From assembly GCF_033118175.1 (NCBI RefSeq), contig NC_083714.1, positions 11,966,001 through 12,030,000 of the forward strand: a stretch of 64,000 nucleotides of DNA. The letters run 5' to 3'. Positions 46,925 to 59,063 of this stretch are shown here, piece after piece. This DNA is from Dama dama. Lineage: Eukaryota; Chordata; Mammalia; Artiodactyla; Cervidae. How positions within the stretch are numbered: position 1 is the stretch's first letter; every line of letters begins with the position of its first letter. The position numbers were made by a program, and so were the translations under genes. The notes below the pieces were generated by a model that did no database searches, was not told the DNA's origin, and saw only the letters and a list, made by a program, of their open reading frames with translations.

Positions 46925-47320
46925 TAACATTTATTATTTATGTTGCACTTAGTCCTGTTCTAAGAATATTATGTGTGTCACCTTATTTAATTCTCACAAC
47001 AAAACAATGTAGTAGTTATTATTATCACCATATTTTTACAGATGGCTTCCCTGGTGGCTCAATCAGTAAAGAATCTGCCTGACATGCAGAAGACCACCTG
47101 CAGCACAGGAGGCCTGGGTTCGATCCCTGGGTTGGAAAGATCCCCTGGGAGAAGGAAATGGCAACCCACTCCAGTATTCTTGCCTGAAAAATCCCACGGA
47201 CAGAAGAGCCTGGCGGGCTACAGTCCATGGGGTCACAAGAGTCAGACACAACTTAGCGACTAAACCACCACCATTTTACAGATAGGTTACTGTTGTCTCA
47301 GGCTCGTGTCACGCCAGTGG
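46925..47320 (+). mobile_element. MIR fragment split by a BOV-A2 SINE (47044-47273)
   Basis: The MIR-like stretch (TTCTCACAACAAAACAATGTAG...TTTTTACAGAT) is interrupted by a sense BOV-A2 running from GGCTTCCCTGGTGGCTCAATC to GTCAGACACAACTTAGCGAC. The 10-bp duplication TTTTACAGAT flanks the SINE at 47034-47043 and 47274-47283. Confidence 0.87.
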
Positions 47321-47324
47321 CAGA

Positions 47325-49740
47325 ATCACAAGAGAGAGGATGTACAGCTGTGCAAGCATATTCCAAGCCCCTACTTGAGTCACATCTGTGTACAAGCTAT
47401 TACCCAAAGCAAATTTCAGAGCTGAGCTCAAAGATAAGAGGTGGGAAAATGTTTCACTTCTTTCGTGCAGACCTGCCAAATTCATGGCAAAGGCTGAGAA
47501 TTGGGGCCAATAATTCAATTAAAGGGGGATAGACTGTAAATGAACAATAAGCCTAATACATGAGAAAATCATCAAGTGAATTAGAAATGGGTTAAGTAAC
47601 ACTGCAACAAGAAATTTCAGGAAGGTGGTGTGAAGGTAATTCTAATGTGCAACTGGGATTTATACAACTGATCTTGCAATGTTCAACCTGGAAAGAAACC
47701 TGGGCTAACATTCTCTCCACCATATTGAAAATAATAAAACAGATTCAGAAAGTAGAAGAATCTTAAGGTCCACAGAGGTAGATAGTTATAGAAATGGAAC
47801 TAGGGCTTGGATCTCCTAACTCTCCAGAGTGTTTCTATTATATAACAGTATTCTAATCTGTGGTCTTAGAATTCTCCCTTTACCAATGGTACCAAGTTGG
47901 CTGTATGTAGAAGGACACAGTCATTCTTATCTTGACCACAGACATCAGAGGTATACTCCCTAAACCCTATCCTTCCCTTGGTAATGTATTTTATAGCTCA
48001 ATTTGACATTCCTCATATTTGTACTCATCAAAAGTGTGTAGACAGTCTATCTTCTGTTTAGTTTTTTTTTTTCTTTTTGTCTTCAAATTGAAGACTGTTA
48101 ATTTTGGCCTGTCTTCATGTGATCTCCTAATCCCACCCTAGCTCTATACTTGGTTATTAGGCCTTCTCATTTCCCCAGCTCTGTAATGCTTTGAGTAGTC
48201 TTTCTTGAGTTACTTTTGTACTCTGGGCTTCCACCAGGCCTTACAGTCATCATTTCTGTTTTGGGTTACAGTTTTCTTGATTTGCCAGGATGTACTGTTG
48301 AAAGAAATGAAAGGATATGGGACCTGATTGCACCTGGAGTTTATTGTGAGAACAAAAAGGTGAGTAACCAAATGAGGTAAGAGAGGGTATAATCTTCATT
48401 CTCTTCCCCCTACTTCTTCTCATGGAATTTGGGATTTTTCTGAATCTTTAAAATTGTGTTGTATGTGTATTTAAGGTATTACATGGATACAGAATTTACC
48501 CATTATAATCTCTCTGCAACTTTTGTGTTTCCCAAAATGAGGGGGAAAAAAACAGAAAGTTTTTGTTGTTTATACTGTTTTCCATAGTTTCCCAAAGCAT
48601 TTATAATCATAAAAGACTCTAAATCTCTTTTACTGTAACCACAGATTTTCACAGGAGACAGCACAAAAGAGTAAAGAGTGAAGATTGCTGAAGTCCTTCC
48701 CCTTGTGGCTGATTCCTGAACTCCAAGAAATGTTTAGCTATGGGGAATAGAAACTGGTTATCTTCAACAGACCACTCACTTGCTGCCCACTTCTGTGACA
48801 TTCTAATATCTGCCTCTCCAGACTCTGCTTCCTCCCACCCACCTAGTCACACCTCCCATCTATATCTTACTCTTACCTGCAAAGGTGTGCAAATACTAAA
48901 AGCCTATAGGAATGTGGATGTGTGTGCATGTGTGTGTGTGTATGCATTTGAATGTAGGTTATTGTATATTTCTGTCGAACTAATATCAGCAATGCCTTAT
49001 TCTTTCTCATTCACAAGTTAGGCTCAACAGGAGCTCCAACAGAAGCAATAAGTTAATATTCAATGGAAAACAAAACACCAGAAACAGTCACTTCTAATAA
49101 TGAATGCCCTTTTAAGTTCACGCCTAAAAATTTCATTTATCATATAAATAGAAATGTTTACACCCTAAGTATATTCATAATTGTGTGGAAAGATCTTAGG
49201 TTTACTTTATGTTGGACATTAGCTATAAAATACCTTTTTAATCAGTTAGAATAGACGTGAGGTGGCTTTCTTTATTGTATTTCTAGTTGGGGAACAGCAT
49301 GAATGGCTGTAACAGTGTGGCTAAATTTGTGTGTATTTCATGTTTTGGTAGGAAGGTGTATTTGGGATACTGTTAACCCCAACTCTTCTTCCCACAGTTG
49401 CTTCAAGTTCTCTGGCTTCATTTTCATGGAAGAAGCTTACAGGCAGATGTCTATTCTGTTTTACTTTTTTCTGTTTTGGGAATAGTGCCTCCTGTGAACC
49501 CCACTCATCCTCACTTCTCCCCCATATCTTCCCCCATATTCACTGGGCAACAAACAATGGCTGTTTTTTTTTTTTTGATAATGTTCATGAAGTCCCAAAC
49601 TGTCATAACAAATAAGACTTTATATCCTTTAGAATAAGTATTCAAATCCTCAGAGGACCTCTGATGATGGTCAAAGCAACAGATATACGGGATTTTATGG
49701 ATAGAATAAACCAGTCTGCTTCTGGAATGATCTAGATAGA
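47325..49740. other. Intergenic DNA, mostly unassigned
   Basis: No gene was recognised. A possible 71-bp exon at 48289-48359 (acceptor TTGCCAG, donor GTGAGT) is described under findings. Poly(T) runs occur at about 48062 and 49564. Confidence 0.35.
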
Positions 49741-49741
49741 G

Positions 49742-50255
49742 TCAACAAATTACTGCTAGTGGGCCAAATCCAGCTAACTGCCTGTTTTTATAAGTAGGGT
49801 TTTACTGGAACCAGCCATGCTCATTCATTTACATATTGTCTATGGCTGCTTTCATACTGGGATGCCAGAGTTGAATAAAGGCATACTTTGTTTTATTGCA
49901 TTTCAGTTTATTGTACTTCACAGATATTATGGTTCTTTACAAATTGAAGATTTGTGGCAACCCTGTATTGTCAGATGATGATTAGCACTTTTTTGCAATA
50001 AGGTATTTTTTAATTAAGGTATGTACATTGTATTTTAAATATAATGCTATTGCAAACCTAATAGACTACAGTATAGTTAGTATAACTTTTATATGCACTG
50101 GGAAACCAAAAAAATTTGTGTGACTTGCTTATTGCAATATGCACTTTACTGCAGTGGTCTGGAACTAAACCCACAATATCTCCAAGGTATGCTTGTAATT
50201 GCAGCAGAGACCTAAAAACCTAATCTATTTATGAAATTTTATAAGAAAAGTTTGA
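49742..50255. mobile_element. hAT-type MITE interrupted by a Tigger element
   Basis: GGGCCAAATCCAGCTAACTGCCTGTTTTTATAAGTAGGG and TACATATTGTCTATGGCTGCTTTC before 49875, and TTGCAGCAGAGACC after 50197, belong to one old hAT-type element whose sequence is continuous if the Tigger insert is removed. Confidence 0.6.
49878..50195. mobile_element. Tigger1-like (Tc1/mariner) non-autonomous transposon
   Basis: Ends AAGGCATACTTTGTTTTATTGCA and CCACAATATCTCCAAGGTATGCTT are the Tigger1 inverted termini. TA dinucleotides flank it (49876-49877 and 50196-50197). Confidence 0.85.
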
Positions 50256-50644
50256 GACCACTTTAGATCAGCATTCCCCAACCTGAATTCTACAGAACAC
50301 TATTCTCCAGAAGTTAATAATTTTGCTTTTAAAAAAGGGTTCCATAGTCATTTAAGTCTAGAAAATATGGATTAAACAAAAATCAAACAGTCTGCTTTTT
50401 TTAGCCATTGATTTGCTCAGAGCCTTTCATATGCTAATATGCATTGAGAAACTCAAAAATGGAATAGATTTGCCTTACCTTATTTGACCACAGGACAACT
50501 TTTTCATAGCTCTCCTATTAATATCTTGCAAATGTTCCATGAAAAACTTATTTGGAAAATGCTAGCTTGGATATTAACTTAATAGAAGTTTGAGCTTGAT
50601 AACTGACTCCTTGGGTTATTTATTTTAGTTGCAGAAAGTTAAAA

Positions 50645-51068
50645 GCTATGTGGTATAGTATTTAAGCACATAGGGCATGGTCTCAGACAAACCTGAGTCT
50701 TAATTTAAGTCTCTGCCATTTATTTGCTTATGAATCTTAGACAAGTTACCCAGTGCTATAAGCAGAACTAGATACATATTTGTGGGGTATGGTGCAAAAT
50801 GAAAAGGCAGGATTCATTGTTCAAAAATTATTAAAAATTTCAAGATGGGAACAGCAGTGCATTACAGAAAGTATGGATCCTCTGAGCACAAGGCCTAAGC
50901 ACAGATTGCACACCCATTAACATATAACCCTGGTTGTAAGTTTTCAGTTTCCTCAACTGTAAAATGTGGATAATATCTACTTCATGGGATTATTATGATA
51001 ATTAAATTTAAAATATATGTAAAGGGCCTAGTATAGTATCTGACACAGAACAGGCATAATAAATGGTT
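50645..51068 (+). mobile_element. MIR split by a 190-bp unidentified insert
   Basis: MIR 5' half (GGTATAGTATTTAAGCACATAGGGC...AGACAAGTTACCCAG) ends near 50754. The 3' half (TTTTCAGTTTCCTCAACTGTAAAATGTGG...ATAATAAATGG) resumes near 50940. The intervening sequence is not a SINE I recognise. Confidence 0.6.
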
Positions 51069-51104
51069 TGTTTTGTAATCAAATGCAAGCATTTATAGCC
51101 ATTT

Positions 51105-52100
51105 TCAATAAATATTTATTTAGTGTCTATCATGTTCCAGGCACCAGCTAGGAACTTAGGATACTATGATGAAGAAGACATATAAGAGCCCTGTTTTCAT
51201 ATAGATTAGTGGGAAGGACAGATAATGAAAAAAAAGGAAACAAAACAATTGTAAATTGTGATAAGTGCTACAAAGGGAAAATGGAGTCCTGGGAAAAGGT
51301 ATAGTAGAGAGGATCTGCTTTAAATTGGGTGGTCAGAGAAGTCCTCTCCTAGCAAGTAATGTTTAAGATCTGAAGGATGAGAAGGGAAGAGCATGAAAAA
51401 AGTATTTCTCCATGGGAAGAGCAGAAAAAAAAAAGCATTTTCCAGGTGGTGAGAATAGCTGGTGGAAAGGTCCTGAAGTGGGAAAGAACATGGCATTTGT
51501 GAGAAACTCAAAAAAAGCCAGTATGGCTTTAGTATAGAAACTGAGAATGAGAGTGATATAAAACAAGGCTAGGGAGCAAAGACAGATAGGGCCCGGGTTG
51601 TCATATAAGGTAAGGATTTGGGATTTAATAACAAGTGCAATGAAAAGCTCTTAAAAAGTTTTGGGCCAGGGCAATGACATGATGTGATTGATATTTTTCA
51701 ATCATGTTGGCTGCTTGTGTGGAGAGGAGCTATTGATGGCAAGAGTAGATGAGTAGGAGACTGTTTCACTGGTTTAGAAAAGAGCCTTGCACTTGAGTGG
51801 TATTTGAGGATGCAGTGATTAATAAGTGGGTTGGAGGCTTGTTTTGGAGGTATGAATGCTAGGCCTTGCTTATTGGATATGGAGGATTCAAGGGGGTAAA
51901 AGAAGTAATGACTCCTGACATTTTTGTGAAAAAATGGGTGGCACCATTTAACCAAGACGAGATGTCTGAGGAGGGTTTTTTTTTTTTTTTTTTTCAGGAG
52001 AGGGGGTAGTGGGAAGTGGAATAGAAATCAAGAGCTCAGATGCATGAAGTTTGAGGAGCCTTTGACACATCTGAGTGGAGATAGAGGTGATGGTAGTATT
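51105..52100 (+). repeat. Ancient interspersed repeat, copy B
   Basis: AATAAATATTTATTTAGTGTCTATCATGTTCCAGGCACC, GAAGTCCTCTCCTAGCAAGTAATGTTTAAG, GGTCCTGAAGTGGGAAAGAACATGGC, and GGGATTTAATAACAAGTGCAATG follow the same order as copy A at 39828-40350 but are more complete. A poly(T) run sits at about 51978-51996. Confidence 0.55.
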
Positions 52101-52163
52101 AGTTGTTATTTGTATTGTTGTCTAGGATTCTGTGATTATTAACTCTTGGTGTCACCTTATTAG

Positions 52164-53817
52164 ATTACCAGGAAGTATTTAGAAAACATCTAAAAGAAAA
52201 ATACCTAAAAATAGGAGTCGATAGATATTATCATCATGGCAAACATATAGAGACATGACTGCTTGTTGTAAAAAAAACACTGTATATCAGAAAAGCCACC
52301 ATGCAGAATTCCTCAACAGTATAAGTTTATTGAGATGGAACATGTGTTTGATCCTGATGAAGAGGGTTCTATCTCATCCCAAACTGTGGTGCTTCAGGGA
52401 TGTGCTGGGATTGGGAAAACAGCTGTGGTACATAAGTTCATGTTTGACTGGGCAGCAGGAGTGGTTACTCCAGGAAGATTTGACTATCTCATCTATGTCA
52501 ACTGCAGAGAGATGGCCCTTTTGCTAACCCTAGTGGTTCTGACCTGATCAATAACACTTTTCAAGGTACAGGTGGACCAATCATGGACATTATTCTTGTA
52601 TATCCAGATAAGCTTCTGTTCATTCTTGATGAATTTCCTGAGCTTCAGTACTCTGTCAGTGACCAGGAAGAGGATCTTAGTACCAATCCCCTGGAAAGGA
52701 AGCCAGAAGAGACTCTCTTACACAGTTTCATGAGGACAAAACTGTTCCCTGAATCCTCCTGATAACTGCTCAGCCTAGGACCATGAAGAAGCTTCACTCT
52801 CTGTTAAAGCAACCTATCCAAACAGAGATCCTGTGGTTTACAAATGTTGAAAAAAGAGCATATTTCTTGAGTCAGTTTTCAGGTGCTAATGCAGCAATGA
52901 GAGTCCTTTATGATCTGTGAGAAAATGAAGGCCTTGACATTATGTCTTCTCTTCCCATCATCTCCTGGATGATCTGTTGAGTCCTGCAGTCACAGGAAGA
53001 TGGAGGCAGGACTCTTACGAGATCATGTCAAACTATGACTGATATGTATCTTGTTTTACTTTTCCAAGTGTCTCAATACTCTTACAGGTATCTCAGTGTG
53101 GAAGGGACAAATTTGCCTGTGGGGCCTTTGCTCTTTGGCTGCAGAAGGACTACAGAACCAGCAGGTCCTATTTGAAGTCAGTGACCTCAGATACCAATTG
53201 GCCAGGAGTATATGATACCAATTGCACTTTTCTCAATCACCTTTTGAAAAAAGTTGAAGGAGTTGTCAGTGTCTACACTTTCCTTCACTTCAGTTTCCAA
53301 GAGTTCCTGACTGCTGTGTTCTATACTTTGAAGAATGACAGCAGCTGGATGTTTTTTGATCAAGTGGGGAAAACATGGCAAGAAATCTTCCAACAGTACG
53401 GAAAAGGGTTTTCATCACTAACAATACAGTTCTTATTTGGCCTCTTATATAAAGGAAAGGAAACGGCTGTGCAAACAACCTTTGGGGAAAAAGTGTCTCC
53501 AGGACTTCGAGAAGAGTTACTGAAGTGGACTGAGAAAGAAATAAAGGATAAATCTTATAGGTTACAGATTGAGCTGATGGACTTGTTTCACTGTTTGTAT
53601 GAGACTCAAGAAGAATATGCAAAAAGGATAATTAATGATTTAGGGTCAATTATATTGCTTCAACCTATGTATACAAAAATGGACATTCTGGCTATGTCAT
53701 TCTGTGTGAAAAGCAGTCATAGTCTCTGTTAGTGTCTCTGAAGTGTCAGCACCTACTTGGATTTGAGGAGGAAGGTCAAGCCTCAGCATTCATGCCACCA
53801 ATGTTGACACTTAATCA
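52164..53817 (+). pseudogene. NLRP-family FISNA/NACHT/helical-domain exon, broken
   Basis: A relic of the large NLRP exon. It starts after AG at 52163 with [D]YQEVFRKHLKEKYLK (FISNA-like). Then come MEHVFDPDEEG and the Walker A block VVLQGCAGIGKTAVVHK (52383-52430), the Walker B-like LLFILDEFPEL (about 52611-52643), and sensor-like ITAQPRTMKK. The long final frame (53172-53732) has VYTFLHFSFQEFLTAVFY and KVSPGLREELLKWTEKEIK. It ends GQASAFMPPMLTLNQ at a preserved GTGAGT donor (53818). Breaks include TGA at 52256, frameshifts near 52260-52330, 52517 and 52752, TGA at 52760 and 52918, and a frame change before 53172 and after 53725. NLRPs are NTP-binding scaffolds in inflammasomes or in oocytes. 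From memory the wording is closest to the oocyte/testis NLRP14 type; that is not verified. No pyrin exon was found upstream. Confidence 0.85.
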
Positions 53818-53819
53818 GT

Positions 53820-55105
53820 GAGTATATTAATGTCTTTTCACCAGTGTCTCAGCCTACAGAAATGATCGGCCTTCTTATTTCAAGTATTCAGGCACATGAT
53901 CATTTCTAGCATTGTCAATAAATAAAATGAATTATCTTTGCTTTTCATATTGTATGCCAGTCAACACAATAAGGATTGAGTATTGCATATTGAACACTGG
54001 CCTAGGCAGACACTGAGGGAAAGCTAACACTTTTGAGCACTTACTACGTGCCAGGCACCGTGCTAGCCACTGTGTGTGTCTATTAGTCTTCACTGTCTCT
54101 TTGTGAAGGTGTTGTATAATTATAAAAGGTTATGAGCATATTAATTATTAGGATTATAATTGAGCACTCTGCTATTTTGGTGTTGGACAACTATCTTGGA
54201 AAAGGTTGTAAACTTAAAGTTGAATTGGTCCTCACTCTTCTCTACATGTATTTCATCACTGAGGCCTCAAAGAGCTCCAGGTTGGTAACAGACAGAGCTT
54301 ACTCTGTATATATTGCTATAAGGCACTCCTGTGTATATTGCTATGAAGCCTGAGTTCTTTCTGCCAAACTGACACCTATGTGGAGAGTTGAGAGCTGGAG
54401 TTTAAAGAGGCTTAGGTAAACCACTTACACAATATGTGCTCTGTATACTGCGAAGTACAGCTCTACTGACTGACTCAAGAAAAATGCCACTGGTCAAAGT
54501 CTGTTTTCAATACTCAGGTTAATATGGACAGTGCCTCTTTTAGTTGTGGAGTCAGGTGAAGGGTAGGGGACCTTGAGAAGGATGACAGTGGGCAGAAGGC
54601 TCAACTTGGAAAATGAGTTAACCCGAGTCTTTTCTCTGGTAATTGTTAGTTCCTCAGTGGGCAGTAGCATAGAGATGGAATTGAGCATGGGGTATGTGTG
54701 TTTGTGGGAAGTGAGGGGAGCACGGAGGTGCAGCAAGAATTTGTGTTTGGGACCAGAAAGGAAGAGGTAGAAGTTACCTGGACTTGTAATTATGGAAGAA
54801 CTTGGCTACCATGTCTTCATGAATTCATGACAGCTTCAATCCAACTGTATATTATAAAGTAAAATAATGGGCAATATATACTGAGCACAATATACACAAT
54901 GTACAATAAGCACTGATGGAAGCAAAAAGGGGTTTTTGTTCATTTGATGTTTCCAGAACATCAGCCTTAGATGGAGTCCCCACCCCTCAACCCATTACCT
55001 TTATCAGAGGGCTAAAATTCTTTTCAAAATTTAACCAAATAAAACACCAAAAGCCCGCAAAAACCTCTTCTTCAAGGCATGTTGACTAAGTGAGAGTGTA
55101 CTGCA
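53820..55105. other. NLRP-relic intron, unassigned
   Basis: A MIR-like fragment lies near 54030-54110 (GAGCACTTACTACGTGCCAGGCACC). Nothing else was recognised. Confidence 0.4.
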
Positions 55106-55108
55106 GTT

Positions 55109-55306
55109 GATCCTTGAACAACAAAGATTTGAACTGTACAGATTTTTCTCAATAAATATGTACTACAGGATTGAGGCTGGTTGAATCCTCAGATGAAGAA
55201 CCTCCGATATGGAGGGATAAGAAGGGCTCACTCGAAAGTTTTATGTGGGTTTTCAACTGCAGGGGTGTGGTGCCCTTGGTCCCCACATTGTTCAACGGTC
55301 AACTGT
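55109..55306. mobile_element. MER2-like (Tc1/mariner) internally deleted transposon
   Basis: CAGTTGATCCTTGAACAAC at the left is mirrored by TTGTTCAACGGTCAACTG at the right. TTTTCAACTGCAGGGG is the inner landmark. MIR-like sequence follows at about 55490-55720. Confidence 0.75.
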
Positions 55307-55740
55307 ATCGAACTGTCCTAGCTCTCAATTATTGTCATTAATTCTTCTGAGTACTGACAGCCAAGAATCAGTTACAGTGTACAGATAGCTTAAGCAAGTC
55401 ACTTGACTTCGTGGAGCATCTGCAAAATGGTGATTACAATACCAGTCATTGGATTAAGGACAAGATAAAATAAGCTGTGTGTAAAGTGCTTACCTCAGTG
55501 CCTGGGACACAATACCATGGCTTTGGAGTCAGACAGACCTGAATACTTAACTTCATTCTGTTCCTATTTGACTTTGGGCAAATTACTTTTTGTGCCTTGA
55601 TTCCTTATCTGCAAAATGGGGTATTAATTCCTAAGGTTTTTGTAAATTAGTACTAAGATGGCAATAAAAGCCAAAATAAGCCTGTTACTTAAAATTTTGC
55701 TTTAATGATTTTAAGTTATTTTTGCTTTCTCATCTTTTAG

Positions 55741-55830
55741 GCCCTTTCAGCTGCACAATTTGCCAGTCTCTCCACTACACTTGCTTTGCCAAGCACTGCA
55801 TAATCCATACTGTAAAATAAAAAACCTGAA
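55741..55830 (+). pseudogene. NLRP short LRR exon
   Basis: Acceptor CTCATCTTTTAG and donor GTAAGT. The 90-bp exon reads LHNLPVSPLHLLCQALHNPYC then KIKNLK in the frame expected from phase, a typical NLRP LRR end (LCQALxxPxCKIxxL). It lies 1.9 kb after the NACHT exon on the same strand. It is shorter than the 171-bp standard LRR exon, so it is either a normal half-repeat exon or one with an internal deletion. Confidence 0.7.
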
Positions 55831-56439
55831 GTAAGTTGGACCTTGCTTTAAACTCTTAGGTATTTGCAGGTAATAACTGGGTTGCTGCGAATTGTTCTTC
55901 CATCTGATTGGACTTGAAAACAAAGTATAACTGGCACTGAGCTTCTTCATAGCAGAGTAGCAAAAGAAAAGATACGCTACAAGCTGAGAAGGGGTACGGA
56001 GTCAGGCAGAGAACTCTGCCAACCCTTCCTGCCTCTTCCCCTTTGGTATGTGTTGCTTTTTGCTGTAGCAAGTGGGTGTCAGGCTGTAATACCTAGGGGT
56101 TTGTGTCTGGTGCCCCTTCTGGACCTGCCTTACTCCATTCCCCACCTTTTCCTTCTAGACTCCCAGTCTTCCCTTTGGTTTCTTTTTCTTTCCCTCCATT
56201 CCTCACCCCAACCCTCCTCTTCAGTTATTCCCCAAGTGCAATTACTCAGAAGCACCCACCCCACACCCTGACCTTATATTCTCATTCACTCTCAGGTCCC
56301 CTTGTCTAGTCCGTCCACATCATAAACACACAAATAGGAGCTGCCTTGGTTCCTCACCTCCTCCCCACAGATTCATGTCTGCTTTCCTTCCCTCTTGTCC
56401 CAGAGGAAGAGGTGGCCTTTCCAAACCCACCCATGCCAG

Positions 56440-56830
56440 TAAATTCACTTTTTATTTTTTGTACTGTTGTGAGCATTTATTTTACTTCATACAACACAAA
56501 AGTATATAAAGATATAAAGGCTCTTCATCCCACTGCCCCGTACCCCAACCAACCCCATATACCTACTTCTGCTTCCCATCCTCTAATCCTGGATCCCACC
56601 ACCCTCCCTAGTTAATAGCTTGTTTGCTAAATGTCTTCCCAGACATCTTTCTTTTGCATATTCAAATATAAACCTATAGCATAAGGCACACATAAATCTG
56701 TAATATACATAGCATACACACACACAGAACTTAATGGGAGTTTATTTCACACACAAAGACACAATGGCACTCATATTTTTTCATTGAATAGTACAGTGGA
56801 CATGCCTCCAATGCAGTATACAGGATCTAC
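56440..56830. mobile_element. Old L1-type 3' UTR remnant (low confidence)
   Basis: TTGCATATTCAAATATAAACC, TTTTTTCATTGAATAGTACAGTGG and neighbouring segments have the look of old L1 3' sequence. Non-coding. Confidence 0.35.
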
Positions 56831-56922
56831 TGCACAGTCAAGGGTCCTTGAAGAAGAGCCTCCCCTCAGTAATTGCACTTCCTCACTTCTACTCACTCTT
56901 CAGTCCTTGCAATTGGGCTTCT

Positions 56923-56983
56923 GCCCACCCCCCACCCACCCCCCCACCCACCCCCCCACCCACCCCCCCACCCTGCCACCCAG
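56923..56983. repeat. C-rich minisatellite (CCCACCCACCCC)n
   Basis: Four to five imperfect units of CCCACCCACCCCCC; the minus strand is a run of G3-G7 blocks. Confidence 0.92.
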
Positions 56984-57111
56984 ATTGGCTTAAAAATCAG
57001 ACGTTGCCAGACCCAATGAACACGTTTCCTCCCTTAGTGGCCCACCCCTTACAACTCTCTTCCCCTTGTTTCAAACTACTCCTAAGTATTTCATTGCCTC
57101 CATGGTTCCCA

Positions 57112-57300
57112 ATCAGTGCAGTTTTGCCCTCCAGTGGACATGTGGCAACATATAAAGATATTTTTGGTTGTCAAGAGTTGTTTTGGTGGTGGGGTGGGGT
57201 GGGGTGCTACTGGCATCTAGTGGGTGGAGGCCAGGGATTGTGCCAAACATCCTAGTATATTGGACAGCCTCTTGAAACAAAGAATTATCTAATTTCAAAT
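57112..57300. mobile_element. Old DNA-transposon-like remnant
   Basis: TTTTGCCCTCCAGTGGACATGTGGCAAC, GGGTGCTACTGGCATCTAGTGGGTGGAGGCCAGGGATTG and AAAGAATTATCTAATTTCAAATGTC occur in the order of a common mammalian MITE. Family not named. Confidence 0.5.
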
Positions 57301-58820
57301 GTCAAAGAGTTCTGAGATTTAAAAACAGTTCCTAAGATATAAACAAGGATATAAACAAGCCCAAAGAAATTTCTGACAAGTGGAGGGTACAGATCTTGCC
57401 TCTAATCCTGATGACTGTTAACATCTGCTCTGACCGGATATAGCCCAAAGTCACATCCAGTTACTGCAGAGGTGTCCCAGGTTATGACAGCTTCAGTACC
57501 TAGGTCCACAGCTCCCAGGTGATGTTCAGGGCTTCTCCGTCTGAGTTTGATCCATCCTTCCATCTGTGGGCTAAAACATACATTTAGCTTCCCTCAACAC
57601 AGCTTATAGGCATCAGATGGGGAGATGCACACCATCTTCCCCCTTCTACTCCCACCCTCTGGGAATTGATTTCCCATCAGGCTAAGTTCCATTATGCATT
57701 TCTCAATTTACTAGGAGCTTTGTAGCCAGACTCCCCTCCCACTGTAATCTGGTGATGGGGGGAGAAAATCTCAGGATGGCATCATCCTCTGTTCAGTGGT
57801 CTAGACCAGCAAACCGTTCGGGCACTCTCAGTTGCTGACTCACCTTGAAAGTGGCACAAGTTTCCTGTTCAGATCTGCCTGTCCCCAGTTGGAAGTGGGG
57901 ACTGGGGAGGATTCTCCTCTCATGAGGCTGAACAACGATAGCAGTCTTTGTCTGCAGCTGGCTCTGGCGTCCTCTGTACAAAGCCCTGAGGGATTCCCTT
58001 AGGGGTGGTGAATCTCTGCCCTGTTGTAAGCCCAGGGTTAACCTCAGGCCTGCTTTAATTGTTTCTTAACGTAATTCACTCAGAACATGAATAAGCTTCT
58101 TGTCCAGTTCATTCCAGGAGCCTTGGGATACAGGAATCCCCACTGCCCATCACTCCCTGATGCACCTCACCAGTCAGTTCCAACATCTTCTTTAATGGTT
58201 TACAGTTTGCAACTTCTCTTCTGGTATAAACTTCTGGCTTGGCTAAAATCTGGTTGCCCAGAACAAGAACTTGCTCAAGTTAGCTTAAAGAAAATAGGAT
58301 TGCTATGAATTTTCACTCAGCAAAATTGCAGGAAGTGGAAAAGTGATCAAGCTGTCACTCTCCATCTCTGGGGTCACAGGATCAACTCTTCTCTGCGCCT
58401 CTCTGCCCCCTGGGCCCTCATAGTGTCATTCTCTAAAAGACACTTGGCTTCTGTAAAGCACACAGTTCTATTCCCCCACAGCCAGGGCCAGGTCTCAGCT
58501 GTGGCCTCGGTGTTCATGAGTGTGACCTTGACCCCGACTCCCAGTGACCCACTGCTTCACTTCCCAACACCCTCCGAACTATGGAATCTGCCTCTGTTCA
58601 GATTCTCAGAATATTTGCTTCAGGATGGGTCACATGTCCCATGTAAGAACATTTGGCTCAGGATTGGTCAAATGTCCATTCCTGGTCCAATCATCTACAG
58701 CTTAGTGTGGGGGCGGGGGTAGGGAGTGGGAGTGTTATATACTGGCTGCCCAGGTCCAACAGATAACTAGAGTTGGGAAAAGAAATACAAATAGAAACTG
58801 CAGCAGTTCTGGGGTGTGGA
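57301..58820. other. NLRP-relic intron / TEX13B downstream flank, unassigned
   Basis: No coding signal. Some stretches (58270-58330, 58640-58700) have the look of old repeat but were not assigned. Confidence 0.35.
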
Positions 58821-58821
58821 T

Positions 58822-59026
58822 ACTCGTTCAGTCGTGTGTGACTTTTTTGCAATTCTGTGGACTGTAGCCTGCAAGGCTCCTATGTCCAGGGAATTCTCTA
58901 GGCAAGAATACTGGAGTGGATTGCCATTTCCTTCTCCAGAGGATCTTCCTGATCCAGGGGATTGATCCAGGGTCTCCTGCATTGCAGGCAGATTCCTTCC
59001 TGTCTGCACCACCAGGGAAGCCCCTG
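58822..59026 (-). mobile_element. BOV-A2/Bov-tA SINE, antisense
   Basis: ATACTCGTTCAGTCGTGTGTG to CACCACCAGGGAAGCCCC in reverse. Confidence 0.88.
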
Positions 59027-59063
59027 GAACACAAAGGGTTGAGGTCAACGAGGGTGGGAGATG

